Assembly (NCBI RefSeq): GCF_921292975.1
Contig: NZ_CAKLCM010000002.1
Span: 1,798,001 to 1,862,000 of the forward strand
Direction of reading: 5' to 3'
Source of the DNA: Vibrio hippocampi
GTDB taxonomy: Bacteria; Pseudomonadota; Gammaproteobacteria; Enterobacterales; Vibrionaceae
Length of the DNA: 64,000 bases
In this document: positions 27,662 to 37,682 of the stretch, one piece after another
Layout of the letters: every line of letters starts with the position of its first letter
Position numbering within the stretch: the stretch's first letter is position 1
Position numbers and translations under genes: made by a program
Notes under the pieces: generated by a model
The model's input: the letters and a program-made list of their open reading frames with translations, nothing else
What the model was told of the DNA's origin: nothing
The model's database searches: none

Positions 27662-29224
27662 TCACTCTGTCGCTGCTTTTAAGTGTTTCGCTCGAATTCC
27701 TACCACAAACAGAGTTATTAGGTAGCTAGCCCCACCCGCAATGATCAATCCCGTTAGCGTCATCACTCGCTGACTCAGGCTCCAAGTTAGCCACATCGAC
27801 ATATCATCAAGCAAAAGCAGTAATACGGTAATCATAACGGCGACCGCAATCATCAGGCGTAAAACAAAAACGAAGGTCTGCTTGCTAACACGATAGACGC
27901 CTTGAAGATGCAGCCCTCTATAGAGTAGCGCCATATTGATTAAAGCAGAGAGTGCGGTGGCCATTGCCAAGCCCACATAACCATAAAAGTAAGCGAATAT
28001 CGCGTTAAAGATCATGTTAGATACCATCGCGACAATGCCGTATTTCACTGGGGTCTTAGTGTCTTGTCGTGAGTAATAACCCGGAGCCAACACCTTTATC
28101 AACATAAAGTTCAGTAGGCCGGATGCATAGGCAAACAGTGAATAAGAGGCTTGCACCACATCTTGTGCAACAAACTCTCCACGCATAAACAGCACCATCA
28201 GCATAGGCTTAGCTAACACCATCAATCCTGCCATCGCGGGTAAACCCAACAGAATCACCATTTTTACCCCCCAATCCATCGTCTGAGCAAAACCTTGGCT
28301 TTGTGCGTCGACATGCTTACGAGACAAGGTAGGCAAAATGACGGTCGCAATGGCAATACCAAACAGACCAAGAGGAAACTCTAATAATCGGTCAGAGTAA
28401 TACAACCAACTGATTGAACCGGTCGCTAGGAAACTGGCGATAAAGGTATCAAACAATAGATTAATCTGGCTAACAGATACGCCGAACAGCGCCGGTATCA
28501 TCAAGGTGCGTATCTTGATAACCCCTGGATGATGCCAGCCCCATTTGGGTTTCACTAGCATGCCTTCTTTGACTAAAAAAGGGATTTGGAAAGCAAATTG
28601 AACAAAACCGCCTAAAAACACACCAATAGCCAAGCCAATTTCTGGCTGTTGTAACTGAGGAGCCAAAAAGCTCGCACAGGCGATGATCATGACGTTTAAG
28701 AACACTGGGGTAAAAGAGGAGACCGCAAACTTACCCAAGGTATTGAGGATAGCGCCCGACAAAGCCACAAAGGTGATAAACCAGAGGTAGGGAAAGGTTA
28801 TCTTCAGCATTAGAGAGGCAAGCTCATATTTACCCGCTGAGGGTTCGTCGTTAAGCCAATCCAAAAACCAACCAAAACCAAATAGTGCAGTCACGACGCC
28901 CGAGCCTATCACGCCAAGCAAGGTGACCAGCGTGATAATAATACCCAGCGTGCCCGACGCGTGAGCAATCAACTCTCGCGTTTTATTCTTGTCACCGGAG
29001 GCATGATACTCCGTCAATACCGGAACAAAAGCCTGAGAGAATGCGCCCTCTGCAAATAGACGACGCAGGAAGTTAGGGATCTTATTGGCAAAGAAGAAGA
29101 CATCGGCACTGGCGCCTGCTCCCATCAAATTAGCCACGACAACATCACGCACCAAACCCAATACACGAGAGATAAAGGTCATGGCACTGACAACCATCCC
29201 TGACTTAAGTAGCCGTTTACTCAC
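27662..29224 (-). CDS. murJ: Lipid II flippase MurJ
   Basis: A 520-residue MOP-superfamily transporter with about 14 membrane helices that flips lipid II to the periplasm. The start is GTG at 29224 (then SKRLLKSGMVVSAMTFISR), with AGGGG 5 bases before it. The extension to 29284 is rejected because the family N-terminus begins at this GTG. Signatures include RVLGLVRDVVVANLMGAG and the LRRLFAEGAFSQAFVPVL segment. It is divergent from rpsT and upstream of ribF, the E. coli arrangement. Confidence 0.95.
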   Translation of the reverse strand: MSKRLLKSGMVVSAMTFISRVLGLVRDVVVANLMGAGASADVFFFANKIPNFLRRLFAEGAFSQAFVPVLTEYHASGDKNKTRELIAHASGTLGIIITLVTLLGVIGSGVVTALFGFGWFLDWLNDEPSAGKYELASLMLKITFPYLWFITFVALSGAILNTLGKFAVSSFTPVFLNVMIIACASFLAPQLQQPEIGLAIGVFLGGFVQFAFQIPFLVKEGMLVKPKWGWHHPGVIKIRTLMIPALFGVSVSQINLLFDTFIASFLATGSISWLYYSDRLLEFPLGLFGIAIATVILPTLSRKHVDAQSQGFAQTMDWGVKMVILLGLPAMAGLMVLAKPMLMVLFMRGEFVAQDVVQASYSLFAYASGLLNFMLIKVLAPGYYSRQDTKTPVKYGIVAMVSNMIFNAIFAYFYGYVGLAMATALSALINMALLYRGLHLQGVYRVSKQTFVFVLRLMIAVAVMITVLLLLLDDMSMWLTWSLSQRVMTLTGLIIAGGASYLITLFVVGIRAKHLKAATE

Positions 29225-29424
29225 CGGAACCCCTAAAATAAAATATGGACGAAATACAACCCGCTTCCCCTCTATATTAATCATTAACGAAAAGCTTTAG
29301 CTTCGAAGAAGGGATTAGTATTAGCATTGGTTGAAAAATACTGTTAGAATCCCCGCCATCTTAACCGCGATAGCCCTTAGATACCAAAACTTGTTTTGTG
29401 TCGTCGGGTTTTTGCACAAATCAT

Positions 29425-29453
29425 TTGACAATTAAGCGCAAATAGGGGATATT
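29425..29453 (+). promoter_or_regulatory. rpsT promoter (proximal)
   Basis: A perfect -35 TTGACA (29425-29430) is followed after 17 bases by GATATT (29448-29453). A second possible promoter upstream has an extended -10 TGTTAGAAT near 29342. E. coli rpsT also has tandem promoters. Confidence 0.55.
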
Positions 29454-29500
29454 CCTCGCCCTTAAATTGTCACCGAACTAAGTTTTTGGGAGTTAGACCC

Positions 29501-29761
29501 TTGGCAAACAGTAAATCTGCTAAGAAGCGCGCTATCCAAGCTGAGAAACGTCGTCAGCATAACGCTAGCCGTCGCTCTATGATGCGCACTTACATGAAGA
29601 AAACAATCGCAGCTATCGAAGCTGGCGATAAAGAAGCAGCAACTTCAGCATTTGCAGAAGTTACGCCGATCCTTGACCGTATGGCGACTAAAGGCCTTAT
29701 TCATAAGAATAAAGCAGCTCGTCACAAGGCTCGCTTCTCTGCTGCAATCAAAGCTCTATAA
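29501..29761 (+). CDS. rpsT: 30S ribosomal protein S20
   Basis: An 86-residue basic protein ([20 protein letters not shown], then [13 protein letters not shown] and [14 protein letters not shown]) binding helix 44 and the 5' domain of 16S rRNA. The start is the TTG at 29501, giving the family N-terminus, with GGGAG 8 bases upstream. An ATG-like frame from 29486 is rejected. E. coli rpsT also starts with UUG, which is part of its translational autocontrol. A strong terminator follows. Confidence 0.96.
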   Translation: MANSKSAKKRAIQAEKRRQHNASRRSMMRTYMKKTIAAIEAGDKEAATSAFAEVTPILDRMATKGLIHKNKAARHKARFSAAIKAL

Positions 29762-29780
29762 TTCAGACTTTGCTTGTATT

Positions 29781-29809
29781 AAAAAAACCGGCTTATGCCG
29801 GTTTTTTTA
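29781..29809 (+). terminator. Terminator after rpsT
   Basis: AAAACCGGC and GCCGGTTTT pair across TTAT, followed by a T run. It is symmetric and could also serve nhaR, which ends at 29856 on the other strand. Confidence 0.88.
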
Positions 29810-29855
29810 TATCTCAAATTTGCGGTTAGACTCATTCCGCTGCTCAGCACCTACC

Positions 29856-30749
29856 TTACCCAGCGAGTAAATTAGAAAAATCCGCTTCACAGACACTTTT
29901 TACCGCGGGATGCTGAATCATACGCTCAGCAAAAATAACGTAATATTCCTCTTTCAATCCTTCAATATTGCCCACTAACTGCAATGGACGCTTATCCTTG
30001 ATTTCTGACATATAGATACTGGGAGCCAAAAAGATCACATCATCTTTATAGGTAGAAAAAGCCTTCATTAAAGCCACATCATCAAATTCACCAAGAATAT
30101 TTGGCTGTATCCCTTGTTGGTCAAACCATTGCAGAATTTTTCGTCCCATCGCCGTTCGGCTACCGGGAATCAACAATTTATATTGTTCTAGCACTTCCGG
30201 AAAATGCCTAATGTCGACGTTTCCCGAACTAAAAAAGCTCATATTACTTTCGCCAAGCTTTTTACTAAATAAGCCTGGGCTCTGACTCGAATCCACCGGG
30301 CAGTCTGATAGGATCATATCGAGCTTATGCTGTGAAAGCTGCTCTAACAACATTTCATGGGTAGACTCAAAGCAGCGCAAGTGAATACTGTTGTCATCCG
30401 GAATCGTCGTCATCAATATCTTACTGACCAGTCGTTTAGATAGTGCATCAGCAACACCAACATCAAACAACAGATTAGAACGCTGGCTGTAGTTAACAAT
30501 ATCCAGCATCTCGTAGCTCAACCCAAACATACGATCCGCGTATTTGTAGACGAGTTGTCCCAGCTCTGTCGGCTCAACACTACGACCATTACGCTTGGTT
30601 AGTTTGCCATCCATACGCTCTTCCAGCGCCTTTATCTGCCCTGTCACCGTTTGTGGTGTCAAAAAAAGCGCATCCGCCGCTTTGGTGACCGATCCCTGCT
30701 TGCAGACCATCCAAAAATAGTAAAGGTGATTGTAATTTAGGTGAGACAT
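29856..30749 (-). CDS. nhaR: NhaR, LysR-type transcriptional activator
   Basis: A 297-residue LysR regulator. The N-terminal winged helix (about 5-64) includes [20 protein letters not shown] and the recognition helix around [15 protein letters not shown] periplasmic-binding-like effector domain fills the rest. NhaR senses Na+ and activates nhaA in E. coli. Here nhaA is not adjacent. The gene lies convergent with rpsT and divergent from nptA, a Na+-coupled phosphate transporter. Regulation of nptA by NhaR is conceivable but not shown. Confidence 0.9.
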   Translation of the reverse strand: MSHLNYNHLYYFWMVCKQGSVTKAADALFLTPQTVTGQIKALEERMDGKLTKRNGRSVEPTELGQLVYKYADRMFGLSYEMLDIVNYSQRSNLLFDVGVADALSKRLVSKILMTTIPDDNSIHLRCFESTHEMLLEQLSQHKLDMILSDCPVDSSQSPGLFSKKLGESNMSFFSSGNVDIRHFPEVLEQYKLLIPGSRTAMGRKILQWFDQQGIQPNILGEFDDVALMKAFSTYKDDVIFLAPSIYMSEIKDKRPLQLVGNIEGLKEEYYVIFAERMIQHPAVKSVCEADFSNLLAG

Positions 30750-31004
30750 GCTTTTGAGCCTTATGATGAAGTGTTGTAGTTATAACAAAATCTCACCCTA
30801 GCAACAAGATTCGTAATTTCCGAATATAATTAGGCTATTTACAGTTAATACCGAATTAATTATGAAATAAAGGAAACATTATTGTCATAAAAATAATTTA
30901 AAAGTGAAATAAATCGATTTTTATCATCGCTTAACCTGCTTCAATCTCTTTTTTTCATAAGCAAATAAATTATTTAAAAACAACATCTTAAATATCAAAA
31001 TATA

Positions 31005-31020
31005 AAGCAAACGTTTACGC
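31005..31020. promoter_or_regulatory. LacI/PurR-like operator
   Basis: AAGCAAACGTTTACGC matches the PurR-type consensus (GCAAACGTTTNC core) closely. It lies about 130 bases upstream of nptA. Which LacI-family protein binds is unknown. Confidence 0.4.
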
Positions 31021-31050
31021 AAATCCGACGAGTTCACACTATTCTGACAT

Positions 31051-31073
31051 AGAAATATAAGTGTAATATTTCT
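31051..31073. promoter_or_regulatory. Inverted repeat in the nptA upstream region
   Basis: AGAAATAT and ATATTTCT are perfect 8-bp arms around AAGTGTA. The adjacent CTGTCAT (31072-31078) and CTGACAT (31044-31050) resemble single PhoB half-sites, but a full Pho box with correct spacing is not seen. Confidence 0.45.
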
Positions 31074-31150
31074 GTCATGTTACATCTCTACTATCGCCTC
31101 AGATTCAACAACCGACCAACTAACAACTCAATGGTCCTATGGAGAAAACT

Positions 31151-32296
31151 ATGATGAACCAAGCAACTGCAGCGTCACCAATGTCGGCAACGACACGCTC
31201 ACTACGCTGGGCTAACTTGGCATTCATGCTCTATCTACTGCTGGTTTCAGTATCAATGGTAGGTAGCGGGTTTAAAATGGCAGCGGGCGAACAAGCTAAA
31301 ACGCTATTCGAATTCGCGTCACACCCTGTTGCTGGTCTTATGATTGGTCTAGTCGCAACCGCGCTAATTCAGTCTTCAAGCACCGTCACCTCTATTATTG
31401 TTGGCCTAGTGGCCGGCGGTCTTCCTGTTGAAACCGCAATTCCGATGATCATGGGTGCCAATATTGGTACTACGGTGACCAATACATTGGTAAGCCTTGG
31501 TCATGTTCGCTGTAACACAGAATTTAAACGTGCATTCGCAAGTGCGACCATTCACGATTTCTTTAATCTTCTTGCGGTGATCATCTTCCTGCCATTGGAA
31601 ATGATGTTTGGCATTCTTGACAAGATCTCACACTGGCTTGTTTCACCGATGCTTGCTAGCGGCGACATGAGCATGAAAGGTCTGAACTTTATCAAGCCAC
31701 TCACCAAGCCTGTTGTCAGTGCGATTCAAGAGCCGTTGAGCCAGTTTGGTTCTACAACCGGTGGTGTTCTACTTATTGTCTTGGGTATCGCAACCATTTT
31801 CGTCGCGATTACCGCAATGGGTAAGCTGATGAAAAGCCTAATGGTCGGTCGTGCCAAAGAGATGCTACAGAACGCGATTGGTCGTGGTCCAATTCACGGT
31901 ATTGTGTCTGGCTCTATCGTAACCGTACTGGTTCAATCATCTTCAACCACTACCAGCCTTATGGTTCCACTTGTGGGTTCTGGTACGCTGAAGGTTCGTG
32001 ATGTTTATCCATTCACGCTAGGTGCAAATATTGGTACCTGTATTACCGGTCTCCTTGCCGCTACCGCTGTAACTGGCGCTAACGCCGCATTTGCATTGCA
32101 GATTGCATTGGTTCACTTGGTATTTAATATCCTTGCCACTCTGTTTATCTTTGGTATTCCTTTCTTAAGAGAGCTACCGGTTAAAGGTGCAGACTATATT
32201 TCGGACATGGCGATTAAAAACAAAGCTGTTGTTGGCGGGTACTTAGCTAGCGTTTTTGTGGTGCTACCCGGAACGATTCTATTCCTAACCGCTTAA
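31151..32296 (+). CDS. nptA: Na+/phosphate symporter, NptA type
   Basis: A 381-residue type II sodium-phosphate cotransporter. The two inverted halves each carry the signature QSSST (about 74-78 and 262-266), and each is followed by the GANIGT motif. About eight membrane helices are expected. The ATG at 31151 has GGAG 6 bases upstream and is preferred to the ATG at 31139. V. cholerae NptA has nearly this length. It imports phosphate using the Na+ gradient. The gene ends at a long bidirectional terminator shared with thyA. Confidence 0.92.
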   Translation: MMNQATAASPMSATTRSLRWANLAFMLYLLLVSVSMVGSGFKMAAGEQAKTLFEFASHPVAGLMIGLVATALIQSSSTVTSIIVGLVAGGLPVETAIPMIMGANIGTTVTNTLVSLGHVRCNTEFKRAFASATIHDFFNLLAVIIFLPLEMMFGILDKISHWLVSPMLASGDMSMKGLNFIKPLTKPVVSAIQEPLSQFGSTTGGVLLIVLGIATIFVAITAMGKLMKSLMVGRAKEMLQNAIGRGPIHGIVSGSIVTVLVQSSSTTTSLMVPLVGSGTLKVRDVYPFTLGANIGTCITGLLAATAVTGANAAFALQIALVHLVFNILATLFIFGIPFLRELPVKGADYISDMAIKNKAVVGGYLASVFVVLPGTILFLTA

Positions 32297-32325
32297 TCAT
32301 CCTATCGCGATAAATTGCCGATAAA

Positions 32326-32357
32326 ACAAAGGCCAAGCTTGAAAGCTTGGCCTTTGT
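32326..32357. terminator. Bidirectional terminator between nptA and thyA
   Basis: Fifteen perfectly paired bases, ACAAAGGCCAAGCTT with AAGCTTGGCCTTTGT, around a 2-base centre. T runs are short, but the stem is strong and lies between convergent genes. Confidence 0.75.
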
Positions 32358-32387
32358 CGTCGTTATCACTGGCTATGTTGTCTGTCG

Positions 32388-33239
32388 TTATACCGAGAAG
32401 GGATACTTTATCGCTTCATGGCATTCATAACCTTCCACAGTAAAATCATCCAGTGTTACCCAAGTTTCTAAATCTTCAAGCGACTTAATCTCAGGATTAA
32501 TATGGAATGTTGGCGCTGCTAATGGTTCACGTTTCAACTGCACATCACGCATTAGCTCAAGTTGGTCTTCATAAATATGAGCGTTAACGATCTTATGGTA
32601 TGCCTGACCCGGTTTATTACCGGTAATTTGAGCCATAATCGCCAAAAAGACATAAACCTGAACCATATTGAAGTTCAGCCCAAGCGGGACATCACAAGAA
32701 CGCTGGGTGCTGTTTAGATATAAAGTGTCACCAAGTAGCGAAAAGTGGTGGCTGTACATACATGGACGCAAACAACCTTGATGAAACTCACCCGGGTTGT
32801 AGAAGTTAAGGATTTCTCCTCGGTCGTCGATACCTTGAGTCAGGTCATCAACAATTTTCCTTAACTGATCAATATGACCGCCATCCGGCTTGGCCCAAGA
32901 GCGACCTTGTACACCGTACACACGCCCCATGTCATCTTCACCTTTACGGTAAGGATTATTGAGCCACGCTTGATTCAAATTCGCATTGGCATCCCAAGTC
33001 TTGGTACCTAATTTACGGAAATCTTCCGCATTGTCATAACCTCGGATATAACCCAGCAGTTCTGCGACTGCTGCTTTCCAAAAGCTCTTTCTGGTCGTTA
33101 CCAATGGAAAAACATTATTGGCAACGTCGTAGGTCAGATCGGCATTGATGACCGTTAGACAGCGTTTCCCTGTGCGCTCGTTTGCAATCCATTCACCTTG
33201 GTCAACGATACGCTGACATAAATCTAAATACTGTTTCAC
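32388..33239 (-). CDS. thyA: Thymidylate synthase
   Basis: A 283-residue enzyme, a little longer than the 264 residues of E. coli. It methylates dUMP to dTMP with methylene-tetrahydrofolate. The catalytic cysteine is Cys160 in [12 protein letters not shown]. The dUMP-binding [13 protein letters not shown] follows, and [15 protein letters not shown] lies near the C-terminus. The start is GTG with TAGGT upstream. It lies 12 bases after lgt, with which it is co-transcribed, as in E. coli. Confidence 0.97.
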   Translation of the reverse strand: MKQYLDLCQRIVDQGEWIANERTGKRCLTVINADLTYDVANNVFPLVTTRKSFWKAAVAELLGYIRGYDNAEDFRKLGTKTWDANANLNQAWLNNPYRKGEDDMGRVYGVQGRSWAKPDGGHIDQLRKIVDDLTQGIDDRGEILNFYNPGEFHQGCLRPCMYSHHFSLLGDTLYLNSTQRSCDVPLGLNFNMVQVYVFLAIMAQITGNKPGQAYHKIVNAHIYEDQLELMRDVQLKREPLAAPTFHINPEIKSLEDLETWVTLDDFTVEGYECHEAIKYPFSV

Positions 33240-33251
33240 GACAATTACCTA

Positions 33252-34067
33252 CTACTTAGAAACTTTTTGTGTTGAGCTCGCATTGACCTTGTAAGCCCAA
33301 ACCATCATTAACGCGCCAATAATGACCATAGGAAGTGACAGTATTTGTCCCATGGAAATAAAGTCACCAAACAAACCAAGATGCGCATCTGGCTCTCGAA
33401 CATATTCCACTAAGAAGCGGAAACTACCATAGCCTAGCAGGAATAAACCCGATACTGAGCCAGCTGGACGCGGCTTTTTGATAAACCAGTTAAGAATAAA
33501 GAACAGCACCACACCTTCAAGCGCAAATTCATAAAGTTGCGATGGGTGACGAGGGAATGGACCGCCATTAGGGAAAATCACACCCCAGGGAAGGTCGGTG
33601 ACTCGACCCCACAGTTCGCTATTCATAAAGTTGCCAATGCGCCCCATACCGAGACCAAAAGGAACTAATGGCGCAATAAAATCCGCTACGTTGAAAAAAG
33701 TGCGATTGTTCTTTTTGGCATACCAGAACATGGCAGTGATAACACCCAGCAAGCCACCATGAAACGACATGCCCCCTGTCCATACCTTAAATAGATACAG
33801 AGGGTCCGCCATCAGTTCTTCGAAACCGTAGAAAAAGACATAGCCAACTCGGCCACCAATGATCACACCTAGAAAACCGGCGAAAAGAAGATCGGAAACC
33901 TGCTCTCGAGTCCACCCTGAATTTGCTTTATCGGCACGACGGTTGGCTAACCACATAGCGAATATAAAACCAACCAAGTACATTAAACCGTACCAACGAA
34001 TCGAAACTGGACCGATTTCGAACAGAACTGGATCGATATTGGGAAATTCTATATATCCCTGAGACAT
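33252..34067 (-). CDS. lgt: Prolipoprotein diacylglyceryl transferase
   Basis: A 271-residue inner membrane enzyme with about seven helices, adding diacylglycerol to the lipobox cysteine of prolipoproteins. The signature [14 protein letters not shown] and [12 protein letters not shown] are present, together with the N-terminal [13 protein letters not shown]. It precedes LspA in the lipoprotein maturation pathway. It is upstream of thyA and downstream of a TauE-type transporter gene on the same strand. Confidence 0.97.
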   Translation of the reverse strand: MSQGYIEFPNIDPVLFEIGPVSIRWYGLMYLVGFIFAMWLANRRADKANSGWTREQVSDLLFAGFLGVIIGGRVGYVFFYGFEELMADPLYLFKVWTGGMSFHGGLLGVITAMFWYAKKNNRTFFNVADFIAPLVPFGLGMGRIGNFMNSELWGRVTDLPWGVIFPNGGPFPRHPSQLYEFALEGVVLFFILNWFIKKPRPAGSVSGLFLLGYGSFRFLVEYVREPDAHLGLFGDFISMGQILSLPMVIIGALMMVWAYKVNASSTQKVSK

Positions 34068-34097
34068 AATACGCTCACTTTTTTATTGATGTTTGAA

Positions 34098-34904
34098 TTA
34101 CAGCATCATTGAGAATGACACGAATAATAAAAAGACCGCGAAAATCTTTTTTAATTTCGATGTAGCCAACCGAGTGGCTAATTTTGCGCCAAATCGTGTG
34201 GTAAAAACCGAAGTTGCAACAATCGCTAACAAGGCAGGTAAGTAAACATAGCCGACGCTGTAAGCGGGTAAATTTTGCAGCTGAAAACCATGAAAAACAA
34301 AGCCTAGCATACCTGCGACTGCCAGCAAGCAACCACAAAACGATGAACAGCCTACCGCTTTTCGCATCTCCACGCCATGACGATTTAAAAATGGTACCGA
34401 CATTGATCCGCCACCAATCCCAGCCAGACTTGAAACCACCCCAATAATTAGACCGTTAACACTGGTAATAATAGGTGAAGGCATACTACGAGCTTTGCTG
34501 ACCTTGATTGACGTGAGCATTTGTATCGCCATAGCCAACACGATCACCGCAAACACCCTAGGTAAGTACTGATGAGGTATGAACTCAGCAACATAAGACC
34601 CTGCAACCCCGCCTAAGATCACTCCCGGTATTAACCACTTTATCGCGAAGAAGTCGATGTTACCGAGCTTGAGGTGATTGAGGCTTGATGCTCCAGAAGT
34701 GACGATAATAGTGGATAGAGAGGTTGCCAAAGCGACATGCATCACTTGCTCTGGAGGAACATCAAAATATGGGAGTAGAAACACCAATGAAGGGACAACG
34801 ACTAAGCCACCACCAATACCAAGTAGACCGGATAACAGACCAACAAAACTCCCCAAGAATAGGAGTAAAATTAACAGTTCGTAGTTCACATAAGATCCAA
34901 TCAA
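34098..34904 (-). CDS. TauE/SafE family membrane transporter (sulfite exporter-like)
   Basis: A 268-residue protein with about eight hydrophobic helices in two repeated halves. Each half begins with a glycine-rich motif (SGLLGIGGGLVVVPSL and SSLAGIGGGSMSVPFL). These motifs define the TauE/SafE family, whose known members move sulfite, sulfoacetate or related organic anions. The substrate here is unknown. It lies between ptsP and lgt with gaps of 7 and 30 bases, so it is in one transcript with them. Its position there is usual in Vibrio and related bacteria as far as I recall. Confidence 0.88.
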   Translation of the reverse strand: MIGSYVNYELLILLLFLGSFVGLLSGLLGIGGGLVVVPSLVFLLPYFDVPPEQVMHVALATSLSTIIVTSGASSLNHLKLGNIDFFAIKWLIPGVILGGVAGSYVAEFIPHQYLPRVFAVIVLAMAIQMLTSIKVSKARSMPSPIITSVNGLIIGVVSSLAGIGGGSMSVPFLNRHGVEMRKAVGCSSFCGCLLAVAGMLGFVFHGFQLQNLPAYSVGYVYLPALLAIVATSVFTTRFGAKLATRLATSKLKKIFAVFLLFVSFSMML

Positions 34905-34911
34905 ATCACAT

Positions 34912-37161
34912 CTAACGTTTACCAGCTCGAATAAAGCCAGCCAGTCCCTTTAACTCAAAAAATTGCTGCATTTGACTGTAAATATCGCTTCCGTAAGGCT
35001 TAGACAACGCGCGATGAGCAAGATCTTGCAATTCTTGATAAGACGTTTGACGTAAAATGTACTTCACCTTCGCAACGTTAGAGGTGTTCATACTCAACAT
35101 ATCGTACCCTAACCCTACCAAAAGCAAGGCGCCAATAGGATCTCCAGCCAACTCACCACAAATACACACCGGAAGATTATAGGTTTGGCAAGTTGCAAAA
35201 ATATGTTTCATTGCCGCCAGAACAGAGGGATGAAGCGTTTCATAGATATCGGCAACCTGCGCGTTGTTGCGATCAACCGCTAATAGATACTGAGTCAAAT
35301 CGTTGGTACCTACAGACACAAAATCGACCTTATCGGCAATAAATGGGATCAGATAGAGCATGGAAGGCACTTCTATCATCACACCGAGGGCGGGTCGTTT
35401 AATATCAGGATGCAGTTGCTGCACTTCAGCCAAGGCTTGCTCAATCAATTCCATTGCGCCATCAAGTTCCTGGACAGAGGAAACCATCGGCAACAAAATA
35501 CTCAAGTTGTCTAAGCCTAAACTGGCTTTCAACATCGAACGCAACTGAATCAAGAAAATATCAGGATGATCGAGCGTAAAGCGAATACCACGCCATCCCA
35601 AAAATGGATTATCTTCGTCAATCGGTAGATATGGCAACGCCTTATCGCCACCAATATCAAGGGTACGCATGACCACTTTCTTATCCGGGTAGGCATTGAG
35701 TACTGAGGTGTATTGGTGCAGTTGCTCCTCTTCGGAAGGAAACTTTTGCTGAGTTAAGAAAGCAATTTCCGTACGGTACAATCCAACACCATCCACATAC
35801 TGATTCACAGAGATACTGGTATCAGCACTTAACCCCGCGTTGAGCATGACCTGAATACGGTGTCCATCTAAAGTACAAGCCTCTTCAGAAACCGTCTTGT
35901 CCACCATCGCAGACAACTCTGACTCTTCGGAAACCAACTCACTGTATTCAGATAACAAATCTTGGCTAGGATCTGGGTAAATCTCACCACTATAACCATC
36001 AACAATGCCCACTTTGCCACTAATCAGCTCAGGATTAATGTTGACGCCCATAATCGCGGGGATGCCCATCGCTCGCGATAGAATCGCCGCATGGCTATTA
36101 GCAGCGCCATCCAAAGAGACAACCGCTAGCAATTGTTCTTTAGGAATTGAAGCTAAAATAGAAGCGGTCAGTTCCTGCACCACAAGAATAACCGGCTGTT
36201 CAAAGTTGTGAACAGGCTGTTCGGTATTTTGCAAGAAGAACAGTAAACGTTGCCCCAGCTCTTTAATATCTTGAGCACGTTCCCGTAAGTAAATATCCGA
36301 CATCTTGGCAAAGCGATTGGCGTAGCTTTCTACCACTTGTCGCAATGCCCAATCCGCACGATCACCTTTGGCAATTTGAGCTTTTAAGTCTTTGCGCAGC
36401 ATGGGATCGTTGAGCAAGTGAGTAAAGAGATCAAAGATCGCCAGTGCGTCTTTGTTCAACTCAAGATCCAACTTCTTACGCATACGCTTAAAGTCTGCGA
36501 GCGCATTCTCTATCGCCAGCGAAAGTAGCTCTTGTTCTCGGAGGATATCGAGTGTTGATGCTGGAAATACCTGACTTAAGTCCGGTTGGGTATTGTCCCA
36601 CCACAAAGGGCCAATTGCCACGCCAGAAGACGCTGGGATACCTTTGATCACCGAGACTCTATCACCATCAAAAAAGCTTTGCCCTTGCGCGGTCGCATGA
36701 GCAATGATGACCGCGACCTGAGCCGCGAGCGTGACCAAGAATGATTCTTCCATTTCATCAAATTGACGAGAAGATTTTTGCTGGATCACGAGAACGCCCA
36801 ATACTTGCTTACGATGGATTATGGGCGTTCCAAGGAATGAGTGATATATGTCTTCCCCAAGTTGAGGGAAGAACTTAAAAGAAGGATGCTTAGCCGCTTC
36901 GGCTAAGTTGATAGGCTCTGCTGTGCGTTTTACCAGTCCCACCAAACCCTCATCAAAGCCAATGTGGATAGTATGACCGGTAAACCTCAAGCCTTGCGTG
37001 GCCATCAGTTCCAAACGCTGTTTTTTTTCATCCGCAAGATAGATGGTGCAGCACTCTGTATTCATGGCTGCACACGTCTGTTTTACCAAGATTTCGAGGG
37101 CGCTATGAACTTCCTCTGCCTTAGAAACATGCTCAACTATATCCCGCAGTTGCGATAGCAT
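34912..37161 (-). CDS. ptsP: Phosphoenolpyruvate-protein phosphotransferase PtsP (enzyme I-Ntr)
   Basis: A 749-residue protein. A GAF sensor domain (about 1-165) is followed by an EI-type N domain with the phosphohistidine in ANSHAAILSRAMGIPAIMG (about 355), and then the PEP-binding TIM barrel. The barrel carries DIGGDKALPYL, NPFLGWRG, SVGTNDLTQYLLAVDR and the CGELAGDP cysteine near 665. It starts the nitrogen PTS (EI-Ntr, NPr, EIIA-Ntr), whose GAF domain senses glutamine in other bacteria. It is 2 bases from rppH, as in E. coli. Confidence 0.97.
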   Translation of the reverse strand: MLSQLRDIVEHVSKAEEVHSALEILVKQTCAAMNTECCTIYLADEKKQRLELMATQGLRFTGHTIHIGFDEGLVGLVKRTAEPINLAEAAKHPSFKFFPQLGEDIYHSFLGTPIIHRKQVLGVLVIQQKSSRQFDEMEESFLVTLAAQVAVIIAHATAQGQSFFDGDRVSVIKGIPASSGVAIGPLWWDNTQPDLSQVFPASTLDILREQELLSLAIENALADFKRMRKKLDLELNKDALAIFDLFTHLLNDPMLRKDLKAQIAKGDRADWALRQVVESYANRFAKMSDIYLRERAQDIKELGQRLLFFLQNTEQPVHNFEQPVILVVQELTASILASIPKEQLLAVVSLDGAANSHAAILSRAMGIPAIMGVNINPELISGKVGIVDGYSGEIYPDPSQDLLSEYSELVSEESELSAMVDKTVSEEACTLDGHRIQVMLNAGLSADTSISVNQYVDGVGLYRTEIAFLTQQKFPSEEEQLHQYTSVLNAYPDKKVVMRTLDIGGDKALPYLPIDEDNPFLGWRGIRFTLDHPDIFLIQLRSMLKASLGLDNLSILLPMVSSVQELDGAMELIEQALAEVQQLHPDIKRPALGVMIEVPSMLYLIPFIADKVDFVSVGTNDLTQYLLAVDRNNAQVADIYETLHPSVLAAMKHIFATCQTYNLPVCICGELAGDPIGALLLVGLGYDMLSMNTSNVAKVKYILRQTSYQELQDLAHRALSKPYGSDIYSQMQQFFELKGLAGFIRAGKR

Positions 37162-37163
37162 TT

Positions 37164-37682
37164 TTACCCTCTTTGGTGTTTACGCTTACCTTTAAATTTA
37201 CGCTCTTTAAAAGGCATCGCCAACGATGCAAACTCTTTCATCGCTCGACGATATACATCTCTCTTGAAAGAAACGACTTGTCTCACTGGATACCAATAAC
37301 TCACCCAGCGCCAACCATCAAACTCAGGGGTTTTAGCACGCTGCATATTGATTCTCGATTCCTCGCAATCCAAGCGCAATAAAAACCATTTCTGTTTTTG
37401 CCCAATACAAACGGGTTTCGAGTCCCAACGTACCAAACGTTTAGGAAGTTTATACCTCAACCAGTGGCGACTAACAGCAACGATTTTTACATCGTTTTTT
37501 GTCAATCCAACTTCTTCGTATAATTCTCGGTACATGGCTTGCTCAGGCGTTTCGCCTTCATCGATTCCACCTTGTGGAAACTGCCATGAGTGTTGTCCGT
37601 ATCGTTTAGCCCAGAAGACCTGACCATGGTTGTTACAGATTACAATACCAACATTAAGTCGGTAACCATCGCCATCTATCAC
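37164..37682 (-). CDS. rppH: RNA pyrophosphohydrolase RppH
   Basis: A 172-residue Nudix hydrolase that removes pyrophosphate from mRNA 5' ends, triggering RNase E decay. The Nudix box [20 protein letters not shown] spans 38-57, continuing with VGL. The C-terminus is very basic. It lies immediately upstream of ptsP, in the same arrangement as in E. coli, and is divergent from mutH across the DARS2-like region. Confidence 0.97.
   Translation of the reverse strand: MIDGDGYRLNVGIVICNNHGQVFWAKRYGQHSWQFPQGGIDEGETPEQAMYRELYEEVGLTKNDVKIVAVSRHWLRYKLPKRLVRWDSKPVCIGQKQKWFLLRLDCEESRINMQRAKTPEFDGWRWVSYWYPVRQVVSFKRDVYRRAMKEFASLAMPFKERKFKGKRKHQRG

Larger units (their letters stand above)
30750..31150. other. 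nhaR-nptA divergent intergenic region
   Basis: About 400 AT-rich bases without a gene. It holds a LacI/PurR-type palindrome at 31005-31020 and an 8-bp inverted repeat at 31051-31073, both probably serving nptA, whose ATG is at 31151. Confidence 0.65.
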
